This document shows, piece by piece, positions 29,941 to 39,000 of a stretch of 64,000 nucleotides of DNA. Where the stretch lies: positions 4,836,001 through 4,900,000 of the forward strand of contig NZ_LT907842.1 of NCBI RefSeq assembly GCF_900215245.1, written 5' to 3'. Position numbers and translations under genes: made by a program. The DNA is from Pseudomonas fluorescens (GTDB lineage: Bacteria; Pseudomonadota; Gammaproteobacteria; Pseudomonadales; Pseudomonadaceae). The number at the start of each line of letters is the position of its first letter. Position 1 is the first letter of the stretch. The notes beneath the pieces were generated by a model. It did no database searches. It saw only the letters and a list, made by a program, of their open reading frames with translations, and was not told the DNA's origin.

Positions 29941-30262
29941 AGATCAAGATCAACAGCAGATCAAAAGCAGAGCACGGCGGCCTGACAGCCGGCCTGAGTG
30001 GTTGAAGCAACAGCATAGCAACAGCACTTTTACCGGATGAAATGAGTTCCAAATGTGGGAGCGGGCTTGCTCGCGAATGCGTTGGTTCAGTCAGCTCATC
30101 TGTCACTGATGCGCTGCCTTCGCGAGCAAGCGCGTTTTCACAATTTGACCGAGTTTTGTCTTCCGTTATCAGCTCGGCTGTAAGGCTGCCCCAGCTTTGC
30201 TTTTGATCTAACCCTTGAGGTTGGCTGCCAGGCCGCCGTGCTGTGCTGTTGATTTTGATCTC
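29941..30262. repeat. Inner inverted repeat pair
   Basis: The arm 29941-29998 (GATCAAGATCAACAGCA, then GCACGGCGGCCTGACAGCC) is matched in reverse by 30199-30262 (GGCTGCCAGGCCGCCGTGC, then TGCTGTTGATTTTGATC). Matches are imperfect but extend over about 45 bp. It is nested within the outer pair. Confidence 0.7.
30055..30136. repeat. REP doublet (REPIN-like)
   Basis: Two REP cores face each other: GCGGGCTTGCTCGCGAA (30061-30077) and its inverted match TTCGCGAGCAAGCGCG (30119-30134). About 40 bp separate them. This is the usual REPIN layout in fluorescens-group pseudomonads and forms the centre of the nested repeat region. Confidence 0.85.
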
Positions 30263-30534
30263 AGGCGCCCGATGGCGAGGGCTCAGGGTCCAAAGCCTTT
30301 GTTCTGGCACACCGAGCCTGGGCGCGGTGCCGAGTGGTGGGGCAAGTGCCTTTTGGGTGCAGTTGGGCTCTTTTCACAAGTGACCGGCCGTAAGGGCGGA
30401 GCCCTAAGCGGCCGTGACCGCAGCAACGGCTAGGTACACCTCCCGAGGCGCCCACATAAAAAACTATCCCGACAAAAACACTAGGACTTTGTACCTCGGT
30501 AATAATTTGGCGTAAACTGGCGGCAAGCCTGTGA

Positions 30535-31128
<594 letters not shown>

Positions 31129-31148
31129 GTAAGGCGTTCACTGCGAAC

Positions 31149-31182
31149 AAAAAAACGGCGCCCCGTGAGCGCCGTTTTTTTA
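31149..31182 (+). terminator. Rho-independent terminator of nfuA
   Basis: AAAAAACGGCGC and GCGCCGTTTTTT form a 12-bp stem around CCCGTGA, followed by more T. It lies about 20 bp after the nfuA stop and could also work from the other side. Confidence 0.88.
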
Positions 31183-31227
31183 TGCTTTAAATTCAGTGTC
31201 TTGCGCGGTCTTTCTAACAAATAAGAT

Positions 31228-31258
31228 CAACTGTGTGAGCAGGCTTGCTCGCGAACGC
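31228..31258. repeat. Single REP element
   Basis: The sequence GTGAGCAGGCTTGCTCGCGAA matches the core of the REP doublet upstream of nfuA, so nfuA is flanked by REP sequence on both sides. No second inverted core is seen close by. Confidence 0.7.
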
Positions 31259-31299
31259 GGTCGTTCAGTTAGAGGTGCAGGGGCTGACCCCCGCATTCT

Positions 31300-32046
31300 T
31301 CAGGGGCGATAAAGGTGCGCGTGGCTCGCCCGGTACAGTGAGGACTCGCTGAAGCGGTCGCTTGCCAGCACCCGTCCGACCACGATCAGTGCCGTACGCC
31401 GGAAACCCTTGGCGGCGACCTGCTCGGCAATATCACTCAGTGTGCCGACAACCCAATCCTGATCCGGCCACGTCGCGCGGTGCACCACGGCAATCGGGCA
31501 GTCCGCGCCGTAGTGCGGCAGCAGTTCGGCGACGATTTTGTCCAGGTGGCTGACCCCCAGGTGAATCGCCATCGTCGTGCCATGACGCGCCAGGCTGTCG
31601 AACGCCTCACCGGCGGGCATGCTGGTTTTGTCGGCGTAACGGGTCAGGATCACGCTTTGGGCGATGTCCGGCAGGGTCAGTTCCGCCTCCAGCAATGCCG
31701 CGCAGGCCGCCACTGCGGTGACCCCGGGAATAATCTGGAAGGGAATGCCCCGCTCGCGCAAATGGCGGATTTGTTCGCCAATCGCCCCATACAGGCTCGG
31801 GTCGCCGGAGTGCACGCGCGCCACGTCCTGGCCCTTTGCATGGGCCGCCTGGATCAACTCGATGATTTGTTCCAGGTGCAATTCGGCGCTATTGACCACC
31901 TGTTCCGCCTGATGGCCCTCCAATACGGCGGCGGGCACCAGCGAGCCGGCGTAAATGATCACCGGGCAACTGCGGATCAGCCGCTGGCCTTTGACGGTGA
32001 TCAATTCCGGGTCGCCGGGGCCGGCGCCGATAAAGTAGACGGTCAT
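31300..32046 (-). CDS. cobM: Precorrin-4 C11-methyltransferase
   Basis: This 248-residue enzyme methylates C11 of precorrin-4 with S-adenosylmethionine in aerobic cobalamin synthesis. The N-terminus MTVYFIGAGPGDPELITVKG carries the SAM-dependent tetrapyrrole methylase motif. VHSGDPSLYGAIGEQIRHLR is the second signature, and PGVTAVAACAALLEAELTLP the third. AGGA lies seven bases before the ATG. It is the last gene of the cbtB-cbtA-cobE-cobM run under a cobalamin riboswitch. Confidence 0.94.
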   Translation of the reverse strand: MTVYFIGAGPGDPELITVKGQRLIRSCPVIIYAGSLVPAAVLEGHQAEQVVNSAELHLEQIIELIQAAHAKGQDVARVHSGDPSLYGAIGEQIRHLRERGIPFQIIPGVTAVAACAALLEAELTLPDIAQSVILTRYADKTSMPAGEAFDSLARHGTTMAIHLGVSHLDKIVAELLPHYGADCPIAVVHRATWPDQDWVVGTLSDIAEQVAAKGFRRTALIVVGRVLASDRFSESSLYRASHAHLYRP

Positions 32047-32116
32047 GGGGAATTCCTGTTGAAAAACGGGCGAGCATGAAGATTGCTCATGATCGAGGAG
32101 GGCAATTATCGGGATT

Positions 32117-32509
32117 TTAGTCGGCGCATGCCAATGCAAAGGTGGCCTGGGCGGATTTTTTGCGCGTGATCAACAGGCGGGCAGGGCGCTGGGAGAGCTG
32201 TTCAACCAGGGCCAGGGCGGCGCTTTCGGCGATGCCATAGCAACCAGTATGCGCAAAGGCGACGGCTGACTTGTGGCTCAAGCGGTCTTCATAACCGGTT
32301 AAGTGTTCTGCGCCAAAACACTGCAAGGGCAGTTCCAGCAGTCGGGCCAGGGCCAGCAAGCCCGGTTCAGCCTGTTTGCGATCAATGCTTGCCAACGCCG
32401 TGATGCGATGGCGCGCAATGCCGGCGTCGGCGAGGGCGGTGTCAAACAGGCTGAGCAGGCTGTGAACATCACAGCCCCGTTGGCAACCCAGGCCGACCAC
32501 CAGTGTCAT
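32117..32509 (-). CDS. cobE: Cobalamin biosynthesis protein CobE
   Basis: This 130-residue protein matches CobE / the CbiG C-terminal domain: MTLVVGLGCQRGCDVHSLLS at the start, LASIDRKQAEPGLLALARLL in the middle and a late GCYGIAESAALAL. It acts in the corrin ring-contraction stage of cobalamin synthesis. Its precise role is less settled than that of its neighbours. Its ATG overlaps the stop of cbtA in ATGA, so translation is coupled. Confidence 0.88.
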   Translation of the reverse strand: MTLVVGLGCQRGCDVHSLLSLFDTALADAGIARHRITALASIDRKQAEPGLLALARLLELPLQCFGAEHLTGYEDRLSHKSAVAFAHTGCYGIAESAALALVEQLSQRPARLLITRKKSAQATFALACAD

Positions 32510-33207
32510 GCCGCGTATTGACCGTCGCGGTTGCGGCGGAACAGCCACGCGCTGATCAAGCCCAAGGCCAGCCAGAAGGCGACGTTGGTCAGTTGCGAGG
32601 CGATCTTGAACTGCGCTTCCAGGGCTTCGGGTGCCAGCATCGAATGCACTTCAGGCTGCGGCGCGCCGATGATATGTGGCACGGCCAGAATCGCCACGCC
32701 CAGTATTTTTAGCAGCCCGTTGCGGCCAAACACCAGCAGCGCGATCCCCGCAGCGGTAGAGGCCGCTGTACCGATCCACCAGATCTGCCGTTGCGCCAGG
32801 TCGGCGGCAGCAGTGCCCGGCAATTCCGGCGGCAGGCCCAGGGTGGGGGCCAGTACAAAGGTTGCGTAACCGGCCAAGCCCCACAACAACCCTTGGGCCG
32901 TGCGGGTCGGCGCGCGCAAGGTGTAGAGACCGGCCAGCATCAGCGCGAAACCGACCGCTACCACCAGGTTGCCGCCGGTGGTCGACAGCACACGCTGCCA
33001 GCCATTTTCCGGCTCCCAGGCTTCGGCGTCGTGGGTGTGGGCTGCGGCGCCAGCGGCGTGTGCGTGAGCCACTTCGGCGACCGGGGCATTTTCAAAGGTT
33101 TCCGCCTGCAGAATCAGCGGGGCGACCCAAAAACTTTGCAGCAAGGTCAGCAACAGGGCGGCCAGCAGGCCGGTGAAACCTGCGGTTTGGGCAATACGCT
33201 TGATCAT
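32506..33207 (-). CDS. cbtA: CbtA family cobalt transporter subunit
   Basis: This 233-residue inner-membrane protein has about five transmembrane helices: TGLLAALLLTLLQSFWVAPL first, then helices near residues 75, 105, 145 and 215. A His-rich loop (VAHAHAAGAAAHTHDAEAWE) after the first helix may bind the metal. CbtA was defined as a predicted cobalt transporter that co-occurs with CbtB and cobalamin riboswitches, and this context fits. Confidence 0.9.
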   Translation of the reverse strand: MIKRIAQTAGFTGLLAALLLTLLQSFWVAPLILQAETFENAPVAEVAHAHAAGAAAHTHDAEAWEPENGWQRVLSTTGGNLVVAVGFALMLAGLYTLRAPTRTAQGLLWGLAGYATFVLAPTLGLPPELPGTAAADLAQRQIWWIGTAASTAAGIALLVFGRNGLLKILGVAILAVPHIIGAPQPEVHSMLAPEALEAQFKIASQLTNVAFWLALGLISAWLFRRNRDGQYAA

Positions 33208-33218
33208 GTCGGCAGGCC

Positions 33219-33407
33219 TCAGTGGCACGGGAACGCGGCGCTGTGGCGGGTATCGTGGGCCGCGTTGTGCACCGCCTCGATATGCGAGAAGCCGGCGAAA
33301 TACACCAGGCACGCGCCCAGAATCGACGCGCCGATGGCGGCACTCAGGCGTTGGCTCAGGGTGGCGGTGCTGCTGGTGGTGTGCGAGGTGCTGCTGATGA
33401 TCGACAT
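33219..33407 (-). CDS. cbtB: CbtB family cobalt transporter subunit
   Basis: This 62-residue protein has one transmembrane helix (SAAIGASILGACLVYFAGFS) and a C-terminal tail with spaced histidines (HIEAVHNAAHDTRHSAAFPC, then His), the pattern that defines CbtB. AAGGG lies seven bases upstream of the ATG. It is the first gene after the cobalamin riboswitch at 33518-33705, and cbtA follows 11 bp later. Confidence 0.92.
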   Translation of the reverse strand: MSIISSTSHTTSSTATLSQRLSAAIGASILGACLVYFAGFSHIEAVHNAAHDTRHSAAFPCH

Positions 33408-33517
33408 GGCGCGTCCCTTCTGGGTGTCAGGGTGAAACGAGCGCATGCAAACCCCGCGAGCCAGGCACGCAGGGTTCTGAACAGCGCCCGCCCACCGCGG
33501 GTTTGTTATCTGATTTT

Positions 33518-33705
33518 TCGGGCCGGTCTCCGGGCTTGCGAGGGGGCTCTGTGAACAGAGTCCTGAAAGCATCGCCTTCCCATGCCAGGGGCACAGTGGC
33601 TGTGACGCTTCGCTCGCTTACCGTTGCGGGGGCAGCACCGGACTTCGCACGTGTCGACGTGAGTCACCGGTTTCCCGTTTCACCCTGTGAAGGGCACCCG
33701 AAACA
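33518..33705 (-). promoter_or_regulatory. Cobalamin (AdoCbl) riboswitch upstream of cbtB
   Basis: On the minus strand the B12-box core GCTGCCCCCGCAACGGTAA lies at 33636-33618. It is preceded by GGGAAACCGGTG and followed by GGGAAGGCG and the closing AGCCCGGAGACCGGCC at 33536-33521. The elements appear in canonical order and spacing. The 110 bp between riboswitch and cbtB contain a possible stem (33443-33453 with 33492-33503) but no clear terminator, so control may be at translation. Confidence 0.93.
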
Positions 33706-33802
33706 AGAGGTGTAGGAGAGCATGGGCGGGGGATAGGCGTCAAATGGAGGTTTGGCGGCTCTCGAAATTCGCCAGCCGCCACCCGCTGGTTGGCCCGATC
33801 GA

Positions 33803-34480
33803 TCAGTCCGGGTAGTGAAATTCCGGCGAGCTGTGGGTGCGTGTGTACTCAACGTTGCGCTGATCGAAGCGCTGATCTTGTGTTCCTGAGAACCCCAAAA
33901 AGCCCACGCCGATATCCAGGCGGTCAAGCAACTCTTTGCGTTTGAGCAGGGCCTGAGCGACCCCTCTCGCTTGCGGGCTGAAGGTGTTAGCGCTTGGCAG
34001 TTCACCGGAAGCTTCTCGCAACTCGGTGAAGTTCACGTATTTGTCGCCGCCGCCAAATTCGTTGAAGTGTTTGCCCACCAGGGTGATCAGCGCACGGTCG
34101 CTCAGGCGTTGGAAGTCACCGGTCTCAGTCGCGAGATCGTCTCGGCTGATTTGACCGTCCTTGCCGCTGGTAAAGTCCAACTGCTGGAAGAGGTCTTTGC
34201 GCTTCAATACTTCCTGGGCAATCTCGATCTGCGTGTGGGTTGGCGGCACCCCGTTCAGCGGTCGTCCATCTGCCACTCGCTGAAGGGACTTTTTGGTAAT
34301 GGTCTCGGTAAAGCGCGGATCGCTCATGGCATCAAAATAGGTTTGGAGTGCTTGCGCCAGTTCTCGGGGGTGGAGTTGGTCAACGGGCTCCGTCCAACGT
34401 GCAGTCGTAGGCGCGGCTTGCTGAGGGAGGAGAGCTGCGGGCAAGTGTGAATTGACAGAGGGAGGAATCGTGAGCGTCAT
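33803..34480 (-). CDS. Effector-like helical protein with EF-hand-like loops (possibly HrpK-related)
   Basis: This 225-residue soluble protein has a Pro/Ala-rich N-terminus with no signal peptide and two similar helical halves. Each half has a loop like an EF-hand: LDFTSGKDGQISRDDLATET near residue 100 and GGGDKYVNFTELREASGELP near residue 145. The repeated phrases EVLKRKDLFQQLDF and ALLKRKELLDRLDI show internal duplication. It recalls the HrpK/harpin-associated domain proteins of pseudomonads, a tentative match by eye. CGGA lies upstream of the ATG at 34480. It lies between two cobalamin riboswitches and has no obvious link to cobalamin. Confidence 0.6.
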   Translation of the reverse strand: MTLTIPPSVNSHLPAALLPQQAAPTTARWTEPVDQLHPRELAQALQTYFDAMSDPRFTETITKKSLQRVADGRPLNGVPPTHTQIEIAQEVLKRKDLFQQLDFTSGKDGQISRDDLATETGDFQRLSDRALITLVGKHFNEFGGGDKYVNFTELREASGELPSANTFSPQARGVAQALLKRKELLDRLDIGVGFLGFSGTQDQRFDQRNVEYTRTHSSPEFHYPD

Positions 34481-34654
34481 GGTGATTTCCGTTTTATGTT
34501 GAGGTCTGTTCACTCATAGGTGTCGAATGCGGTTATGGCGTTCCCGGAGCGTTCGGTTAATAAGATCTGGAATTGTTTCAAGCCGCTGACGGCGAGCGCC
34601 CCGGTCCGTGTATCAATCAACGTTGACCCGCTTCCCCGCACTGCGTAGCCTTGC

Positions 34655-34832
34655 ACCTTCGAGGTTCTTCGGCCCAGGTCGAAGCTAAGAAGGGAACGCG
34701 GTTCAAGCCGCGGCTGCCCCCGCAACTGTGAAGGGTTCATCTGACTGCCACGCCACTGCCGATACGGCGGGAAGGCGCAGTCAGCGCCGGTCGCAAGACC
34801 CGCATGCCCCAAGCCAGGAGACCTGCCTCGTC
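34655..34832 (+). promoter_or_regulatory. Cobalamin (AdoCbl) riboswitch upstream of cobW
   Basis: The B12-box core GCTGCCCCCGCAACTGTGAA lies at 34713-34732. It is preceded by GAAGCTAAGAAGGGAACGCG and followed by CGGCGGGAAGGCGCAGTC and the closing CCAAGCCAGGAGACCTGCC near 34809-34828. The order is canonical. About 100 bp separate it from the cobW ATG. It should repress cobW-cobN-chlI-chlD when cobalamin is plentiful. Confidence 0.93.
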
Positions 34833-34935
34833 ACCGATTTTCTACTTCAACCGGGCGGGGTGATCCGGTGACGAAATCAGCTTCTGCGCGTTGCGCAGGG
34901 CCATCGTCCCGTATGCCCGCCCCAAAGGGCATCCG

Positions 34936-35997
34936 ATGAAAACACTGGCCAAACTTCCCGTCACCATCGTCACCGGCTTCCTCGGCTCGGGCAAAACCAC
35001 CTTGCTGCGCCATATGCTCGACAACGCCCAGGGCCGTCGCATCGCCGTGATCGTCAACGAGTTCGGCGAGCTGGGCATTGACGGTGAAATCCTCAAGCAG
35101 TGTTCGATCGGTTGCACCGAGGAAGAAGCCAACGGCCGCGTGTACGAACTGGCCAACGGCTGCCTGTGCTGCACCGTGCAGGAAGAGTTCTTCCCGGTGA
35201 TGCGCGAGTTGGTCGCCCGTCGCGGTGACCTCGACCATATCCTGATCGAAACCTCGGGCCTGGCCCTGCCAAAACCCTTGGTCCAGGCCTTCCAGTGGCC
35301 GGAAATCCGCAGCGCCTGCACGGTTGACGCGGTCATCACCGTGGTCGACAGCCCGGCCGTGGCCGCCGGGACCTTCGCCGCGTTCCCGGACCAGGTGGAT
35401 GCCCAGCGCAAACTCGACCCGAACCTGGACCATGAATCGCCGCTGCATGAGCTGTTCGCCGACCAACTGGCCAGCGCCGACCTGGTGATCCTGAATAAAT
35501 CCGACCTGATCAGCCCTGAAGACCTGGCCCGCGTGCGCCTCGAAGTCGCCGAAGAGCTGCCACCCGCCGTAAAAATCATCGAAGCCAGCAGCGGTCGCCT
35601 GCCGCTGGACGTGTTGATCGGCCTGGGCGCCGGTTCCGAAGCACACATCGACGACCGCCACAGCCATCACGATCATCACCACGAAGGTGAAGACGACCAC
35701 GACCACGATGCGTTCGATTCCATCTCCATCGACCTGCCGCAAGCCGATGAAGCGCTGCTGCTCGACGCCCTGACGCAGTTGGTGGTGCAACACGGCATCC
35801 TGCGCGTCAAAGGTTTCGCGGCGATCCCCAACAAACCGATGCGCCTGCTGATCCAGGGCGTGGGCACACGTTTCGACAAGCACTTCGACCGTGCCTGGCA
35901 GGCTGATGAAGCACGCGTCACGCGTCTGGTGCTGATCGGCCAGGCGCTGGACGCGGCGGGCCTCGAAGCGCAACTGCGCGCCGCCCTCAGCGTTTAA
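34936..35997 (+). CDS. cobW: CobW, GTPase of cobalamin synthesis
   Basis: This 353-residue G3E GTPase has Walker A GFLGSGKTTLLRHMLDN, the metal-binding C-x-C-C in NGCLCCTVQEEF, and NKSD as the guanine-specificity motif. A His/Asp-rich loop (SHHDHHHEGEDDHDHD, residues about 240-255) separates the GTPase and C-terminal domains. It is thought to deliver cobalt to the CobN chelatase. AAAGGG lies upstream of the ATG. cobN starts three bases after its stop. Confidence 0.95.
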   Translation: MKTLAKLPVTIVTGFLGSGKTTLLRHMLDNAQGRRIAVIVNEFGELGIDGEILKQCSIGCTEEEANGRVYELANGCLCCTVQEEFFPVMRELVARRGDLDHILIETSGLALPKPLVQAFQWPEIRSACTVDAVITVVDSPAVAAGTFAAFPDQVDAQRKLDPNLDHESPLHELFADQLASADLVILNKSDLISPEDLARVRLEVAEELPPAVKIIEASSGRLPLDVLIGLGAGSEAHIDDRHSHHDHHHEGEDDHDHDAFDSISIDLPQADEALLLDALTQLVVQHGILRVKGFAAIPNKPMRLLIQGVGTRFDKHFDRAWQADEARVTRLVLIGQALDAAGLEAQLRAALSV

Positions 35998-36000
35998 CCC

Positions 36001-39000
36001 ATGCACCTGCTCAGGACCCAGCCCGGCGGTTTCGTCTCGGAAGACAACATTGCCGACTTAGGCCAAACCCCCGCTGAACTGGTGATCCTGTGCAGCGGCG
36101 ACTCCAGCCTGGCACTGCTCGCCGAAGCGGCTCAGCAGTTACCCGACGACTACCCCAGCTTTCGCCTGGCCAACCCGATGCAGGTGCAGAACCATGCCTC
36201 GGTCGACCTGTACGTGGACGAGGTGCTGCGCCACGCCAAGGTCATCCTGATTTCGCTGCACGGCGGCATCGGTTATTGGCGCTACGGCATCGAGCGCCTG
36301 GTGAAGTTGGCCGAGCGTGGCGTGCAACTGATCCTGGTGCCGGGCGATGATCGCCCGGACCCGGAACTCAGCGGCTTGAGCACCGTAGGCGTGGACGCGC
36401 GCGACCGCCTGTGGCACTTCCTGCGCCAGGGCGGCCTGGGCAACGCGCTGGATTTCTATCGTTGCCTGGCAAGCAGCTACCTGGCCCGCGACTATGCCTG
36501 GGCCGAACCGCAAAGCCTGCCGCGCACCGCGATTTATCACCCGCATAAAGCCAACCCGCGCTTGAATGACTGGCAGTCGGATTGGCAGGCAGACTGGCCG
36601 GTAGCCGCCGTGCTGTTCTACCGCTCGCATTTGCAGGCGGCCAATACCGGGTTTATCGACGTGTTCTGCCAACGCTTGCAAGCGGCGGGTCTTAACCCGT
36701 TGCCGATAGCGGTGGCCAGTTTGAAAGAGCCCGGCTGCCTGACGGTGGTCGAAGACTGGCTGGATGACGTGCAGGCGGCGGTGATTCTGAACACCACCGG
36801 CTTTGCCCAGTCCAGCCCGGAAGCCCCGCATTTGCGCCCGTTCCGGCGCAATATTCCGGTGATCCAGGCGATTTGCGCCCAGGACAACCAGCCCGGCTGG
36901 GAGGCCAGCGAGCAAGGCCTCGGCCCGCGCGACCTGGCGATGCATATTGCCTTGCCGGAGCTGGACGGGCGCATTATCAGCCGTCCCATCAGCTTCAAAG
37001 ACCTGGCCTGGCGCAGTGAGCGCAGCCAGTCCGACGTGGTGTGTTACCGCGCTGCGCCCGAGCGTATGGATTTCGTCGCCGAGCTGGCGCGGCGTTGGGT
37101 TGAGCTGGCGCGGGTGCCGAATGCGCAAAAGCGCATCGCGCTGATCCTCGCCAACTACCCGACCCGCGACGGCCGCATCGGCAATGGCGTGGGCCTGGAT
37201 ACCCCGGCGGCGGCGCTGAATATCCTGCGCGCGCTGCAAGCCGACGGTTATCCGGTGCCCAGTGAGTTGCCGCACAGCGGCACGGCCTTGATTCATGAGC
37301 TGCTTGGCGGCGTGACCAACGATCTGGACAGCCTCGACCTGCGCCCGTGCCACCAAAGCCTGGGCCTGGACGACTACGAGGCGATGTTCAAGCGCCTGCC
37401 GGAAGCCAATCGCCAGGCGGTACTGGAGCGCTGGGGCACGCCGCAGAACGATCCGATGTGCCGCGACGGCCGCATGATGATCGCCGGCCTGCGCCTGGGC
37501 CTGACCTTCGTCGGCATCCAGCCGGCGCGGGGTTATCAGGTGGACCACAGCGCGGTCTATCACGACCCGGACCTGGTGCCGCCCCACGGCTATTTGGCGT
37601 TCTACTTTTGGTTGCGCCACACCTACGGCGCCCATGGCGTGATCCACGTGGGCAAGCACGGCAACCTCGAATGGCTGCCGGGCAAGGGCGTGGGGCTGTC
37701 GGAAAACTGCTGGCCCGACGCGCTGCTGGGGCCGTTGCCGAATATCTACCCGTTTATCGTCAACGACCCGGGCGAGGGCGCCCAGGCCAAGCGGCGCACT
37801 CAAGCGGTGATCATCGACCACTTGATGCCGCCACTGACGCGGGCCGAGACCTACGGCCCGCTGCGTAACCTGGAGCTGTTGGCCGACGAATATTACGAGG
37901 CGCAATTGCTGGACCCGCGCCGCGCCCTTGAATTGCAAAAAGACATTCTCAAGCTGGTGCGCGAAACCCATATCGATCAGGAGCTGGAGCTGGACAACGA
38001 CGCCGACGCCGCGATCTGGTTGCCGCGCCTGGACACTTACCTGTGCGACTTGAAGGAGTCGCAGATCCGCGACGGCCTGCATATTTTTGGCGAGTCGCCC
38101 GACGGCCGTTTGCGCATCGACACCTTGCTGGCCTTGCTGCGCATTCCGCGCGGCGATGGGCGTGGTCCGCAGTCGAGCTTGCTGCGCGTTTTGGCCAAGG
38201 CGTTTGCGCTGGGCTTCGACCCACTCGATTGTGCGCTGGCCGAGCCGTGGACCGGGCGTCGCCCCGAGGTGCTGCAAGCCATTGATCCGCAGCTCTGGCG
38301 CACTGCCGGTGATACCCGCGAGCGCCTGGAGTTATACGCCGCGCGGCTGATCGAACAAGCGCTGGAAGGGCCGCTCGAGCAACTGGAGGAACCCGGCTGG
38401 GAGGACGTGAAGGCGGTCATCGAAAGCCTGCGCATCGTCGTGGCGCCACGCCTGGATGCGTGCGGGCCGGCGGAAATGCGCGGTTTGCTGGATGCGTTAA
38501 GTGGCCGCTTTGTACCCGCAGGCCCCAGCGGCGCACCGAGTCGTGGGCGCCTGGATGTGCTGCCCACCGGGCGCAATTTCTTTACCGTGGATGTGCGTAA
38601 CCTGCCCACCACTACCGCCTGGCGCATCGGCTTTCAATCCGCCAACCTGATCCTTGAGCGGCACCTGCAAGACCACGGCGACCACCTGCGCCAGCTCGGC
38701 CTGTCGGTCTGGGGCACTGCCACCATGCGTACCGGCGGTGATGATATTGCCCAGGCCATGGCGCTGATGGGCGTACGCCCGGTGTGGGCCACCGGCAGCC
38801 AGCGCGTGGATGACTTCGAGATTCTGCCGATCAGTTTGTTGGATCGCCCGCGCGTCGATGTGACGCTGCGCGTGTCCGGGTTCTTCCGCGATGCCTTTGC
38901 CAACCTGATCCGGCTGTTTGATGCAGCCGTGCAAGCGGTGGCCGCCCTGGATGAGCCGGATGCCATGAACCCGCTGGCGGCCAAGGTGCGCAGCGAGCGC

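Larger units (their letters stand above)
29674..30438. repeat. Outer inverted repeat pair
   Basis: The arm 29674-29732 (core CCGTTGCTGCGGTCACGG) and the arm 30379-30438 (core CCGTGACCGCAGCAACGG) are inverted copies about 60 bp long with scattered mismatches. They enclose about 650 bp. The left arm runs into a small hairpin ACTTTTTT / AAAAAAGT (29731-29756). Such arms recur in fluorescens-group genomes as intergenic repeats; that statement is from general knowledge. Confidence 0.75.

Noticed and set aside
33753..33781. Hairpin TGGCGGCT/AGCCGCCA downstream of the effector-like gene
   Set aside because: No T-run follows on the minus strand, so it does not qualify as a rho-independent terminator.
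36139..38277. Long minus-strand open frame opposite cobN
   Set aside because: Antisense shadow; low-complexity translation, and cobN is intact on the other strand.
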